This document shows positions 49,639-60,561 of a stretch of DNA of 64,000 nt, in pieces. How positions within the stretch are numbered: the first letter of the stretch is position 1; each line of letters begins with the position of its first letter. Source of the stretch: Xanthobacteraceae bacterium (GTDB lineage Bacteria > Pseudomonadota > Alphaproteobacteria > Rhizobiales > Xanthobacteraceae); the NCBI GenBank assembly GCA_031291445.1, contig JARLJA010000082.1, forward strand, positions 1 to 64,000. The letters are read 5' to 3'. A program made the position numbers and the translations under genes. The notes beneath the pieces were generated by a model that did no database searches, had not been told where the DNA came from, and saw only the letters and a list, made by a program, of their open reading frames with translations.

Positions 49639-50886
49639 GTGTCGTCACCAGCCACGAGCCCCTCGCTCACCTCGCCCCCAGCATTGACATCCACGCAATC
49701 CCGCGCCGCAGAATTACTGAGCGCCTTCAAGGCGGTGCGCGACGAGACCGAGCGCCGCGCCGCCCCGCTCAGCGCCGAGGACCAGACGGTCCAGTCGATG
49801 CCCGACGCCAGTCCGACCAAATGGCATCGCGCCCACACCACCTGGTTCTTCGAGCAGTTCCTGCTCGCTGCCCACGCGCCCGGCTACCGGCCGTTTCATC
49901 CCGATTACGCCTTCCTGTTCAATTCCTATTACGTCTCCGCCGGCCCTCGCCACGCCCGCAATGCCCGCGGCCTCCTGACCCGGCCCGGCGTCGGCGACGT
50001 CACCGCCTACCGCCGTCATGTCGACGCGGCAGTGGAGACCTTCTTGACCGGCTGCGACGCCGCCACCCTCGACGCAGTCGGCCCGCTCATCGAGGTCGGC
50101 CTCAACCACGAACAGCAGCATCAGGAGCTGCTTCTGACCGACATCCTGCACGCCTTCTCGTGCAACCCGCTGCCCCCCGCCTACGACCCCGGCTGGACCC
50201 CGCCGCCGACCCATCGCGGGGGCGACGCCGAAGTGATGCTGACCGAGGGCATCCACACCATCGGGCACCAGCCGGACACGTTTCATTTCGACAACGAACG
50301 GCCGGCGCATCGCGCCCTGGTCGGCCCGGTGAAGCTGTCGCGCCACCTCGTCACCAACCGCGAGTGGCTGGCCTTCATGGAGGACGGCGGCTATCGCCGG
50401 CCGACCCTGTGGCTGATGGACGGCTTCGCCGCCGCGACCCGCGAGGAGTGGAACGCGCCCGGCTACTGGCAGGAGGTCGACGGCCGCTGGCACGCGCTGA
50501 CACTGGGCGGGCTGCGGCCGATCGATCCCGACGAGCCGGTCTGTCACGTCAGCTACTACGAGGCGGATGCGTTCGCGCGCTGGCGCGGCAAGCATCTGCC
50601 GACCGAGATGGAGTGGGAGGTCGCGGCGCGCGCAGGCCAGCTCGAGGACGCCTTCGGCGTGGGCTGGCAATGGACCCGCAGCGCCTATGCGCCCTATCCG
50701 GGCTACCGCGCGATCGACGGCGCGCTGGGCGAGTACAACGGCAAGTTCATGGTCAACCAGCTGGTGTTGCGCGGCTCGTCGCTGGCGACGCCGGAGGGTC
50801 ACAGCCGCCTCACCTATCGCAACTTCTTCTATCCGCATCAGCGCTGGCAGTTCACCGGCCTGCGCCTGGCGGATTATTCCCTCTGA
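49639..50886 (+). CDS. egtB: Ergothioneine synthase EgtB (sulfoxide synthase)
   Basis: The 415-residue protein starts at GTG 49639 with GGAG six bases upstream. It has a DinB-like N-terminal domain with the non-haem iron ligands predicted as His63 ([16 protein letters not shown]), His157 and His161 (NHEQQHQE), followed by an FGE-sulfatase-like domain ([22 protein letters not shown] to [18 protein letters not shown]). It joins trimethylhistidine and a sulphur donor (gamma-glutamylcysteine or cysteine) with oxygen. It pairs with egtD 23 bases downstream. Confidence 0.93.
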   Translation: MSSPATSPSLTSPPALTSTQSRAAELLSAFKAVRDETERRAAPLSAEDQTVQSMPDASPTKWHRAHTTWFFEQFLLAAHAPGYRPFHPDYAFLFNSYYVSAGPRHARNARGLLTRPGVGDVTAYRRHVDAAVETFLTGCDAATLDAVGPLIEVGLNHEQQHQELLLTDILHAFSCNPLPPAYDPGWTPPPTHRGGDAEVMLTEGIHTIGHQPDTFHFDNERPAHRALVGPVKLSRHLVTNREWLAFMEDGGYRRPTLWLMDGFAAATREEWNAPGYWQEVDGRWHALTLGGLRPIDPDEPVCHVSYYEADAFARWRGKHLPTEMEWEVAARAGQLEDAFGVGWQWTRSAYAPYPGYRAIDGALGEYNGKFMVNQLVLRGSSLATPEGHSRLTYRNFFYPHQRWQFTGLRLADYSL

Positions 50887-50909
50887 TTCACCAACCACGG
50901 GAGTCTGTC

Positions 50910-51902
50910 ATGAGTTTGCATGTCTCGGGGTTGGCGACCGCGCGTGCCCGCGGGCTGGCGGCGATGGCGATCAACACCACCTTCGCGGCCGACGTGATCG
51001 CCGGCCTGACCCATCAGCCGAAATACCTGGCGCCGAAATATTTCTACGACGCGGCGGGCTCGCAGCTGTTCGAGGAAATCACCCGGCTGCCGGAATACTA
51101 TCCGACCCGCACCGAACTCGGCATCCTGCATGACCACGCGCGCAAGATCGCGGGCTTCGTCCCCGACGGCGCCGCGCTGGTCGAGTTCGGCGCCGGCGCC
51201 ACTACCAAGGTGCGCCTTCTGCTCGAGCGCGGCGACCTCGCCGGCCGCCTCGGCGCCTATGTCCCGGTCGACATTTCCGGCGACTTCCTGCGCCAGCAGG
51301 CGCAGGAGCTTGCCCGCGACCTGCCGCAATTGAGGGTCCTTCCGGTCGCCGCCGACTTCACCGCGTCCTTCGCGCTGCCCCAAGAGATCGCAGGCATGCC
51401 GCGGGTCGGCTTCTTTCCCGGCTCGACGCTCGGAAATTTCGAACCGCGCGACGCCGGGGCCTTCCTACGGGGGGCGCGGGCGATCCTCGGCGACGGCGCC
51501 CGCCTCATCATCGGCATCGACCTGGAAAAGGCCGTCAGCCTGCTCGAGCCGGCCTATGACGACGCCGCCGGCGTCACCGCCCGCTTCAACCTCAACCTGC
51601 TGACCCGCATCAACCGCGAGCTCGGCGGCGATTTCGAGCTGTCGGCGTTCACCCACCGCGCGCTCTACCGCGCCGACCGCCACCGCATCGAAATGCACCT
51701 GGTGAGTCGCACGGCCCAGACCGTGCATCTGCTCGGACGCAGCATCGCGTTCCGCAGCGGCGAGAGCATCCATACCGAGAACAGCTACAAGTACAGCCTG
51801 GCGCGTTTCGCGGCGCTGGCACGCGACGCCGGCTGGACCTCGCTGCAGTCGTGGACCGACGCCGAGCGCCTGTTCGCGGTGCACGTGCTCGGCGTGAGCT
51901 AG
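50910..51902 (+). CDS. egtD: L-histidine N(alpha)-methyltransferase EgtD
   Basis: The 330-residue SAM-dependent enzyme has KYFYDAAGSQLFEEITRLPEYYPTRTE, the SAM site VEFGAGATTKVRLLL, YVPVDISGDFL and FPGSTLGNFEPRDA. It trimethylates histidine to hercynine, the substrate of EgtB. CGGGAG supports ATG 50910. Its TAG stop is shared as CTAG with the stop of the convergent LtrA-family gene. No egtA, egtC or egtE is present, so this is the two-gene bacterial type. Confidence 0.93.
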   Translation: MSLHVSGLATARARGLAAMAINTTFAADVIAGLTHQPKYLAPKYFYDAAGSQLFEEITRLPEYYPTRTELGILHDHARKIAGFVPDGAALVEFGAGATTKVRLLLERGDLAGRLGAYVPVDISGDFLRQQAQELARDLPQLRVLPVAADFTASFALPQEIAGMPRVGFFPGSTLGNFEPRDAGAFLRGARAILGDGARLIIGIDLEKAVSLLEPAYDDAAGVTARFNLNLLTRINRELGGDFELSAFTHRALYRADRHRIEMHLVSRTAQTVHLLGRSIAFRSGESIHTENSYKYSLARFAALARDAGWTSLQSWTDAERLFAVHVLGVS

Positions 51903-53086
51903 ACCCGCCCGGGCGCGGCGACGCCGCGCAGCGACACCGCCTCCCAGAGCGCGACCACCACCATGATCAGCGTCGCGAGGCCGTTCAGCCACACCGGCGG
52001 GATCAGGTGTCCGGCGGCGCCGAGCAGCACCAGCAGACCGAGCCCCACCAGGTGGGAGAGCTGCCAGCGGCCGTGAATCGCCTGCTTGAACAGCAGCGTG
52101 CCGAACAGAAACAGCAGCATGCCGCCGACCACGCTGAGCACGGTCGACGGCGGTGACGGCCCGGTCGGATGCGCCAGCACCAGGTCGTTGGCCACCGCCG
52201 CCACGATGATGCCGGCCACGATCGGCATGTGGAAATAAGTGTAGGCCTGCCGCGCGATTCGCCCCGGATCGGCCGCCTCGGAAATCCGCACGGCGCCGGC
52301 CTCGGCGCCCTTGTGGAAATAGATCCACCACATCGCGATGCTGCCGACGAACGATCCGACGAAGCCGGCGATGGTCGCACCGCTCCAGGTCAGTTCGGCG
52401 AACGTCGCCCCCGTCACCAGTACGGATTCGCCGAGCGCGATGATGATGAAGCCGGCGCAGCGCTCGGCCATGTGGCCGCCCTCGACGTTCCAGTCCTCGA
52501 TCGCCGAGGCGCCGAGGCCCGGCAGCCAGAACCGCGCCACCGGCCCGCAATATTCGATCGCAATCGCCATGATCCACAGCACAAGCCGGGGCCCGGGTGC
52601 GGCGAACCCGCCGGCGATCCAGACCACGCCGCTGCAGCAGAGCCAAGCCAGGATGCGGACGAAGTTCAGCCGCAGGCCCGGCTCGGAAGCCGGCAGCAGC
52701 CACAGCGTCACCGCCGAGCGGCCAATCTGCAGCGCGGCGAAGGCCAGCGCGAACGGCAGTCCCCGCGCGCCGAACGCCTCCGGCAGCGAGATCGACATCA
52801 CGAGGCCGCACAGCATCAGCGCGAACAGCAGGAGCCGCACCGTGGTGCGGTCGGGATCGAGCCAATTGGTGACCCAGGAGGTGTAGATCCAGCCCCACCA
52901 CACCGCGAGGAACAGCAGCGTGACCTGCAGCACCCCGAGCGGCGAGAGCTCCTTGAGCAGGGTATGGGAGATCTGGGTGACCGCGAATACGAACACCAGA
53001 TCGAAGAACAATTCGACGGCGGTGACGCGGTGGTGCTGGTGCGGCACGCGCAACCGCAGCATCGACGACGGCGCGCTCTCGCTCAT
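51899..53086 (-). CDS. Low-temperature-requirement A (LtrA) family membrane protein
   Basis: The 395-residue protein has around ten to twelve spans and LtrA hallmarks: VTAVELFFDLVFVFAVTQISHTLL, WWGWIYTSWVTNWLDPD, HMAERCAGFIIIALGESVLVTGATFA and AYTYFHMPIVAGIIVAAVANDLVLAHP. The family's biochemical role is not established. It is convergent with egtD, overlapping by four bases, and lies 61 bases upstream-to-downstream from bolA in the same orientation. Confidence 0.87.
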   Translation of the reverse strand: MSESAPSSMLRLRVPHQHHRVTAVELFFDLVFVFAVTQISHTLLKELSPLGVLQVTLLFLAVWWGWIYTSWVTNWLDPDRTTVRLLLFALMLCGLVMSISLPEAFGARGLPFALAFAALQIGRSAVTLWLLPASEPGLRLNFVRILAWLCCSGVVWIAGGFAAPGPRLVLWIMAIAIEYCGPVARFWLPGLGASAIEDWNVEGGHMAERCAGFIIIALGESVLVTGATFAELTWSGATIAGFVGSFVGSIAMWWIYFHKGAEAGAVRISEAADPGRIARQAYTYFHMPIVAGIIVAAVANDLVLAHPTGPSPPSTVLSVVGGMLLFLFGTLLFKQAIHGRWQLSHLVGLGLLVLLGAAGHLIPPVWLNGLATLIMVVVALWEAVSLRGVAAPGRV

Positions 53087-53147
53087 GCGGCGCCGACGCG
53101 ACCGATGCCAGGTGGCCCGGTGACAGCGCGACCGGCCGCTGCCACCA

Positions 53148-53384
53148 TCACTTCTCGGGCGTTCCGGTCTGCAGCGCCAGCGCGTGCAGCAGGCCGCCCA
53201 TCTGGCCCTTCAGGGACTGGTAGACGATCTGGTGCTGCTGCACCCGGGACTTGCCCCGGAAGGATTCGGAGATGACGGTCGCGGCATAGTGGTCGCCGTC
53301 GCCGGCGAGGTCACGGATGGTCACGGCCGCGTCGGGAATGGCGGCCTTGATCATGGTCTCGATGTCCCGCGCATCCATAGGCAT
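53148..53384 (-). CDS. BolA-family protein
   Basis: The 78-residue protein has the BolA core: MDARDIETMIKAAIPDAAVTIRDLAGDGDHYAATVISESFRGKSRVQQHQIVYQSLKGQMGGLLHALALQT, including the conserved His in RVQQHQ and LLHAL. BolA partners with CGFS glutaredoxins in iron-sulphur cluster trafficking. It is on the same strand as grxD but separated by three genes. The start could be ATG 53384 or the in-frame ATG at 53378. Confidence 0.92.
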   Translation of the reverse strand: MPMDARDIETMIKAAIPDAAVTIRDLAGDGDHYAATVISESFRGKSRVQQHQIVYQSLKGQMGGLLHALALQTGTPEK

Positions 53385-53516
53385 TGAAGGTCTCCAGACT
53401 CCCCGCGTTGGTTCGGGGTCAATCTAGCGTGGGCCCTCTGGTTCGTCACCCATTTCGATCCCATATCCCCGCGAGTTTCCAGGGCCAAACTCGAGGCCCA
53501 AGCCGGAGGTCCGTTC

Positions 53517-53879
53517 ATGAAGGTCCCAGGTCCCGATCACCCGATCACGATCGCGTCAACCCCCGGCCGCGTCCGGGTGACGCGCGACGGCACCACGATC
53601 GCCGATACCACCCGGGCGCTGACACTGAAGGAAGCGAGCTATCCGCCGGTGCAGTACATTCCCCGCGCCGACGCCAACGCGGCCCTGCTGATCCCGAGCA
53701 CGCTCGTCACCCGTTGCCCGTACAAGGGTGATGCCAGCTATTTCAGCATCAAGGTCGGTGACCGCGTGATCGAGAACGCGATCTGGAGCTACGAGACGCC
53801 GTTCGACGCGGTCAAGCCGATCACCGGCCATCTCGCCTTCTATCCCGACAAGGTCACCATCGAACAGCTCGCCGGCTGA
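53517..53879 (+). CDS. DUF427 family protein
   Basis: The 120-residue protein shows the DUF427 pattern: ITIASTPGRVRVTRDGTTIADTTRALTLKEASYPPVQYIPRADANAALL, TRCPYKGDASYFSI and YETPFDAVKPITGHLAFYPDKV. The fold is a small beta structure; the function is unknown. GGAGG seven bases before the ATG supports the start. It is convergent with a TetR gene, five bases apart. Confidence 0.9.
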   Translation: MKVPGPDHPITIASTPGRVRVTRDGTTIADTTRALTLKEASYPPVQYIPRADANAALLIPSTLVTRCPYKGDASYFSIKVGDRVIENAIWSYETPFDAVKPITGHLAFYPDKVTIEQLAG

Positions 53880-53884
53880 GGCCG

Positions 53885-54490
53885 TCAGACGCCGCGCCGG
53901 CGCCGCGTCGACGATGCCGCCGCCGAGCCCGCCCCCTCGATCGCGGTCAGCGTGGTGGTACAGGCGGCGAGCAGGTCGGCGCGCTTCTTGCCACCCTGGT
54001 CGACGAACAGCAGGCTCTGCCCGAACAGGAACGCGTAGAACAGGAACGCCTGGGCGTGGGCCTCCGCCGCCGGCAATCCCAGCGCGCCATAGAGCCGGGC
54101 GACGTTCTCCAGCCGCGCCTTGTCGACCTTCGCCGCCGCTCCGGCGGCGACCGGGTCGGCCCTGGCCCACTGGCGAACCGCCAGTTCGATTCCCATCGCT
54201 TCGGCATTGTGACGCTCGGAATAGAGCCTGACCAGCGACTGCAGGCGATCGCGGACACCGGCACCGTCGAGCGTCGTCTGCTTCTCGATCGCGCCGATCC
54301 GGCCGGCCGACCAGGCGGCGAGCAGCGCCTCCAGAAACTCCTGGCGATCGCGGAAACGCCGGTAGAAGCCGCCCTTGGTCACGCCCAGACCGGCCGCGAC
54401 GACCTCGACGCGGACGCTGTCGACCCCGCCCTGCCCGAGCTGGACGAGCCCCGCCTTGATCCAGACCTCGCGCCCGCCGTCGTCCGCCAT
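53885..54490 (-). CDS. TetR-family regulator divergent from a hotdog thioesterase
   Basis: The 201-residue protein has a TetR helix-turn-helix (IKAGLVQLGQGGVDSVRVEVVAAGLGVTKGGFYRRFRDRQEFLEALL). ATG 54490 (MADDGG) with GGAGGG ten bases upstream is preferred over GTG at 54529. Two ATACGG/CCGTAT-type palindromes lie between it and the divergent thioesterase gene, which is its probable target along with itself. The ligand is perhaps an acyl-CoA or aromatic compound, a guess from the neighbour. Confidence 0.87.
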   Translation of the reverse strand: MADDGGREVWIKAGLVQLGQGGVDSVRVEVVAAGLGVTKGGFYRRFRDRQEFLEALLAAWSAGRIGAIEKQTTLDGAGVRDRLQSLVRLYSERHNAEAMGIELAVRQWARADPVAAGAAAKVDKARLENVARLYGALGLPAAEAHAQAFLFYAFLFGQSLLFVDQGGKKRADLLAACTTTLTAIEGAGSAAASSTRRRRGV

Positions 54491-54520
54491 GACCACCCGC
54501 CCTCCGGTCGCGCCGCCTTG

Positions 54521-54570
54521 ATACGGCACCGTATTGCATAGGCGCCCGCGCCTCGATACGCTACCGTATC
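54521..54570. promoter_or_regulatory. Paired TetR operators
   Basis: ATACGGCACCGTAT (54521-54534) is a perfect interrupted palindrome and GATACGCTACCGTATC (54555-54570) is palindromic with one mismatch pair. Their centres are 35 bases apart in the divergent region. Shared half-sites (GATACG/CGTATC) suggest two sites for one repressor controlling both genes. Confidence 0.75.
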
Positions 54571-54614
54571 AAGCGGGGATCATCAGCCGGACACGACGGG
54601 AGGCGACGGCGACC

Positions 54615-55031
54615 ATGACCAGGATCTCGACCTACAGGGGCACGGTCTATCCGTGGCAGTGCGACCACGTCGGCCACATGAACGTCATGTGGTACGTGGG
54701 GAAGTTCGACGAGGCGACCTGGCACCTGTTCGCCCAGCTCGGGCTGACGCCGAGCTACCTGCGCGACACCGGGCGCGGCATGGCCGCCGTCCAGCAGAAC
54801 ATCAGCTACAAGCGGGAGCTTCTGGCCGGCGATATCGTCGAGATCGAGAGCAACCTGCTCGAGATCCGCGACAAGGTGGTGCGCTTCGTCCACGAGATGC
54901 GCAACGCCGAGTCCGGCGAGGTGGCCGCGCTGTGCGAACTGACCGGGGTTCATATCGACCGCGAGGCCCGCAAGTCGTGCGCCTTCGACCAGGCGGTCCG
55001 GACCAGGGCGCGGGAGCTGATCACGGCGTGA
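54615..55031 (+). CDS. Hotdog-fold acyl-CoA thioesterase (4-hydroxybenzoyl-CoA thioesterase type)
   Basis: The 138-residue protein has the hotdog start YRGTVYPWQCDHVGHMNVMWYVGKFDEATWHLFAQLG, with the conserved Asp of DHVGHMN, and the long strand AVQQNISYKRELLAGDIVEIESNLLEIRDKVVRFVHEM. It should hydrolyse an acyl-CoA in the cytosol. The longer in-frame extension upstream runs through the operators, so ATG 54615 is used. It is divergent from its probable TetR regulator. Confidence 0.85.
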   Translation: MTRISTYRGTVYPWQCDHVGHMNVMWYVGKFDEATWHLFAQLGLTPSYLRDTGRGMAAVQQNISYKRELLAGDIVEIESNLLEIRDKVVRFVHEMRNAESGEVAALCELTGVHIDREARKSCAFDQAVRTRARELITA

Positions 55032-55061
55032 CGGCGGCCCGAGGGCACGCGGTACGCCGCG

Positions 55062-57275
<2,214 letters not shown>

Positions 57276-57459
57276 GTGGTCAGGAACTCGCGCGGGCTGT
57301 CAGGTCCTTCTTTACGGACAACATGGGGACCGGAAAAGGGCTTTTTAACCCCTTGATTTCGCGGGACTGCCAAAGGTTGGGGATCGCCATGTCCGGCGAC
57401 CCATTGCACCCCACGGGCCAAACCGATTATGAGCCGCACGAGCAACCACGGAGCCGCCC

Positions 57460-57915
57460 TTGAACCTCGTTCCGCCGACCCAACCGCACCGCCCCGATAC
57501 CTTCGTCGCCACCGAAGGCGAGTTCGCCGGCTGGACCACCTGGACCCGCGACACTTTCGAATCGCAGAACGGCCCGTTCTGGCACATCGAGGAGCACGGC
57601 CGGATCCGCTGCGCCTTCCGGGTCGAGAGAAAGCACCTCAACGGGCTCGGCCACGTCCATGGCGGCTGCTTCATGACCTTCGCCGACTACTGCCTGTTCG
57701 CCTTCGCCCGGCGCGAGCTCCACAGCCCGGGGCTGACGGTGGCGTTCAATTCCGAATTCCTCGGCGGCGCCCAGGAGGGCGAACGGATCGAGGCCACCGG
57801 CGAGGTCACCCGCGCCGGCGGATCGCTGATCTTCGTGCGCGGCATGATGCACAGCGCCGACCGCCCGCTGCTGAATTTTTCGGGCACCATCAAGCGGATC
57901 AAGAAGCGGACGTGA
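57460..57915 (+). CDS. PaaI-type hotdog thioesterase
   Basis: The 151-residue protein starts at TTG 57460 with CACGGAG six bases upstream. It has the PaaI motif HLNGLGHVHGGCFMTFADYCLFAFARRE and the following strands LTVAFNSEFLGGAQEGERIEATGEVTRAGGSLIFVRGMM. It likely hydrolyses an acyl-CoA. It sits on the opposite strand between purL and purQ, an unusual intrusion into the purine block. Confidence 0.83.
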   Translation: MNLVPPTQPHRPDTFVATEGEFAGWTTWTRDTFESQNGPFWHIEEHGRIRCAFRVERKHLNGLGHVHGGCFMTFADYCLFAFARRELHSPGLTVAFNSEFLGGAQEGERIEATGEVTRAGGSLIFVRGMMHSADRPLLNFSGTIKRIKKRT

Positions 57916-57943
57916 GCGCCAAATGAGCCGACCGCAACCTCAG

Positions 57944-58074
57944 CGTCACCCGCGGACTTGCGTATATAAAGCGGACGCAACTCGGCGAGAGCCGAGTTGC
58001 TACGGGTCCACGCTTTACGGCAGTCGCCGAGCAGATTTTGAGAGTGGATGCGCGGGTCAAGCTCGCGCATGACG
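57944..58074. repeat. MITE-like palindromic repeat, copy B
   Basis: The ends CGTCACCCGCGGACTTG and (reverse complement of the right end) CGTCATGCGCGAGCTTGAC match the terminal inverted repeats of copy A at 21762. The core CTCGGCGAGAGCCGAG followed by TGCTACGGGTCCACGCTTT is shared. The left hairpin of copy A is missing, making this copy about 26 bases shorter. It lies just after the thioesterase stop and before the end of purQ. Confidence 0.75.
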
Positions 58075-58087
58075 GTGAAAAACTGTA

Positions 58088-58789
58088 CTAAGCCGCGCGG
58101 TCGAGATGGGCGACGAGGCCGGCGAACAGCCCGCGGCCGTCGGTGCAGCCCATGATGGTTTCGACGTGGTTTTCCGGGTGCGGCATCATGCCGAGCACGT
58201 TGCCCGCCTCGTTGAGGAGGCCGGCGATGGAGGCGGCGGCGCCGTTGATGTTGGAGGCCGCATCGACCACGCCGTCGGCCGCGCAGTAGCGGTAGAGCAC
58301 CCGGCCATCGCCCTCGATGCGCTTGAGCGTCTCGTCGTCGGCCTCGTAGTTGCCTTCGCCATGCGCCACCGGCACCCGGATCACCTGCCCGGCATTGTAG
58401 CCGGCGGTGAACGGGGTGTCGGACCGCTCGACCCGGATATGGACGTCGCGGCAGATGAACTTGAGGCCCGCGTTGCGCATCAAGACGCCCGGCAACAGCC
58501 CGGACTCGCACAGGATCTGGAAGCCGTTGCAGACCCCGAGCACCAGGCCGCCCCTGGCGGCGAAGGCGCGGACCGCGTCCATCACCGGCGCGCGCGCCGC
58601 AATGGCGCCGCAGCGCAGGTAGTCGCCGTAGGAGAAGCCGCCCGGCACCACCACGAGGTCGGTGCCGGCGGGCAGCTCAGTCTCGGCGTGCCACACCATG
58701 GCGGGCTCTTGGCCGGAGACGAGCTTGAGCGCGCGCGCCATGTCGCGCTCGCGGTTGATTCCAGGAAAGACGAGGATGGCGGATTTCAT
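58088..58789 (-). CDS. purQ: Phosphoribosylformylglycinamidine synthase glutaminase subunit PurQ
   Basis: The 233-residue class I amidotransferase has the nucleophile Cys87 in [41 protein letters not shown] and the His/Glu region [10 protein letters not shown]. It releases ammonia from glutamine for PurL. Its start overlaps the stop of the upstream coiled-coil gene as ATGA, so its translation is coupled to that small gene. Confidence 0.96.
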   Translation of the reverse strand: MKSAILVFPGINRERDMARALKLVSGQEPAMVWHAETELPAGTDLVVVPGGFSYGDYLRCGAIAARAPVMDAVRAFAARGGLVLGVCNGFQILCESGLLPGVLMRNAGLKFICRDVHIRVERSDTPFTAGYNAGQVIRVPVAHGEGNYEADDETLKRIEGDGRVLYRYCAADGVVDAASNINGAAASIAGLLNEAGNVLGMMPHPENHVETIMGCTDGRGLFAGLVAHLDRAA

Positions 58790-59019
58790 GGTGTGACGGT
58801 TTCGTTCAATTCAAGGCGGCGCTCGATCCGCTCCAGGCGCGCTTCATGACGAATCAGCGTCTGGTAGATATTCCCGATATCTTGCTGAACAGCCACGATA
58901 TGGCCGCGCATCGCCTGCAGTTCGGTCTTCAGTTCATCCAATTTGTGATCCGACCGGCTGTGACGCTCCTGCATCTGCTTGAGCGTCTCGTAGATCAATT
59001 CGTTCGTGACCACAGCCAT
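58786..59019 (-). CDS. Small coiled-coil protein inside the pur operon
   Basis: The 77-residue protein is a single predicted long helix with heptads ([64 protein letters not shown]). It has no signal peptide or cysteine. It lies between purS and purQ, 10 bases after purS, and overlaps the purQ start by four bases. ATG 59019 ([11 protein letters not shown]) is preferred over a longer in-frame extension. I do not recognise a named family; many bacteria have similar orphan coiled-coil microproteins. Confidence 0.78.
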   Translation of the reverse strand: MAVVTNELIYETLKQMQERHSRSDHKLDELKTELQAMRGHIVAVQQDIGNIYQTLIRHEARLERIERRLELNETVTP

Positions 59020-59029
59020 TGAATGATCC

Positions 59030-59272
59030 TCAGCCGACCACCTCGACACGATAATTCTCGATCACCGTGTTGGCGAGCAGCTTGTCGGCGGCGGCCTTGA
59101 GCGCCGCCTCCGCCTTGGCCTTGTCGCCGCCCGCGAGTTCGATGTCGAACACCTTGCCCTGGCGGACGCTGGCGACGCCCTCGATGCCGAGCGACTTCAG
59201 CGCACCCTCGATCGCCTTGCCCTGGGGATCGAGGATGCCGTTCTTCAGCGTGACCGTGACGCGCGCCTTCAT
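59030..59272 (-). CDS. purS: Phosphoribosylformylglycinamidine synthase subunit PurS
   Basis: The 80-residue protein is a typical PurS: MKARVTVTLKNGILDPQGKAIEGALKSLGIEGVASVRQGKVFDIEL ... LLANTVIENYRVEVVG. It bridges PurQ and PurL in the three-subunit FGAM synthase. ATG 59272 lies five bases after the purC stop, and the small coiled-coil gene follows. Confidence 0.95.
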   Translation of the reverse strand: MKARVTVTLKNGILDPQGKAIEGALKSLGIEGVASVRQGKVFDIELAGGDKAKAEAALKAAADKLLANTVIENYRVEVVG

Positions 59273-59277
59273 CGCGA

Positions 59278-60045
59278 TCAGCTCTTCACCAGCACCGGGC
59301 CGGCGCCGGCCGGACGCTCGTTCTCGCCGAGGATGCCGAGCCGCTTGGCGACTTCGGTATAGGCCTCGACCAGCCCGCCGAGATCGCGGCGGAAGCGGTC
59401 CTTGTCGAGCTTCTCGTTGGACTTGATGTCCCACAGCCGGCACGAATCCGGCGAGATCTCGTCGGCGACGATGATCCGCATCATCTCGTTCTCGAACAGC
59501 CGGCCGCACTCCATCTTGAAGTCGACGAGGCGGATGCCGATGCCGAGGAACAGCCCGGTGAGGAAATCATTGACGCGGATGGCGAGCGCCATGATGTCGT
59601 CGATCTCCTGGGGCGTCGCCCAGCCGAACGCGGTGATGTGCTCTTCCGACACCATCGGGTCGTTGAGCTGGTCGTTCTTGTAATAGAACTCGATGATCGA
59701 GCGCGGCAGCTGCGTGCCCTCCTCGATCCCCAGCCGCTGCGACAGCGAACCGGCGGCGACGTTGCGCACCACCACCTCGAGCGGAACGATCTCGACCTCG
59801 CGAATCAGCTGTTCGCGCATGTTGAGGCGGCGGATGAAATGGGTCGGCACCCCGATGTCGTTGAGGTGCTGGAAGATATATTCCGAGATCCGGTTGTTGA
59901 GGACGCCCTTGCCCTCGATCACCTGATGCTTCTTGGCATTGAACGCGGTGGCGTCGTCCTTGAAGTGCTGGATCAAGGTGCCGGGTTCCGGTCCTTCGTA
60001 CAAGACCTTGGCCTTGCCTTCATAAATGCGACGCCGACGGCTCAT
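59278..60045 (-). CDS. purC: SAICAR synthetase
   Basis: The 255-residue enzyme has [66 protein letters not shown] and the metal/substrate site [13 protein letters not shown] and [14 protein letters not shown]. It ligates aspartate to CAIR. ATG 60045 gives the usual N-terminus [10 protein letters not shown], but lacks a clear Shine-Dalgarno; an in-frame ATG at 60072 would add nine residues. It is the first gene of purC-purS-coiled coil-purQ. Confidence 0.95.
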   Translation of the reverse strand: MSRRRRIYEGKAKVLYEGPEPGTLIQHFKDDATAFNAKKHQVIEGKGVLNNRISEYIFQHLNDIGVPTHFIRRLNMREQLIREVEIVPLEVVVRNVAAGSLSQRLGIEEGTQLPRSIIEFYYKNDQLNDPMVSEEHITAFGWATPQEIDDIMALAIRVNDFLTGLFLGIGIRLVDFKMECGRLFENEMMRIIVADEISPDSCRLWDIKSNEKLDKDRFRRDLGGLVEAYTEVAKRLGILGENERPAGAGPVLVKS

Positions 60046-60561
60046 TGGGATGTACCGTGAGTTGTTGTCCATGAATGTGATCGCTCCGTCTGAAACATGA
60101 CCCACGGCGGAGCTGCCGCGAGACCCCGGACCGGGGGGCCGGGGCGAGTGTTGCGAGTTCGAACGTCGCTGTCATCCGGGTTCCCCTCCGAGAGCAAGGT
60201 TCGATATGGGCAGGACACCAGATTCCTTTGATTTTCGTATGACTTCGACTGTCTTTAGCCGACTTCAAGCTGACTTTGGCGGCTCGACGCCCCCTTGCGG
60301 GGAAGCCTGACGCCGGCCGGTTCCCGGAACGGCCAAACCAGGATCGAACCTACTCGATCGGGCCCCCTGACACAATCGACGGGGCCCGGATTCGGGCAGT
60401 TTTACCGCCCCTCGGGGCCCAAAGCGGCGGCACAACGTCTGCAACACCAAAATGTTAACGGACGGGCCGTTTCGCAAGGCCGTCCGGCGCGGCCGGGCGC
60501 CGTCCGCGGGCGGTCCCGGGCCGTGGAATGCGCTAATCTGGTGCTCCATGGAGTGACCACG
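60046..60561. other. Divergent intergenic region between purC and the WYL regulator
   Basis: These 516 bases hold the purC operon promoter region and that of the WYL gene. Small GC-rich inverted segments occur (cgcccccttgcggggaag; ccggccggttcccggaacggcc), but none forms a convincing gene, terminator or known riboswitch. Short open frames here lack recognisable content. Confidence 0.5.

Noticed and set aside
60020-60268. Small minus-strand open frame upstream of purC
   Set aside because: No Shine-Dalgarno, no recognisable content, and it overlaps the purC start out of frame.
60290-60420. Possible tRNA on the minus strand, suggested by GGTTCGATCC
   Set aside because: The T-arm pairs weakly, no matching acceptor stem or anticodon arm can be built upstream, and no CCA end fits.
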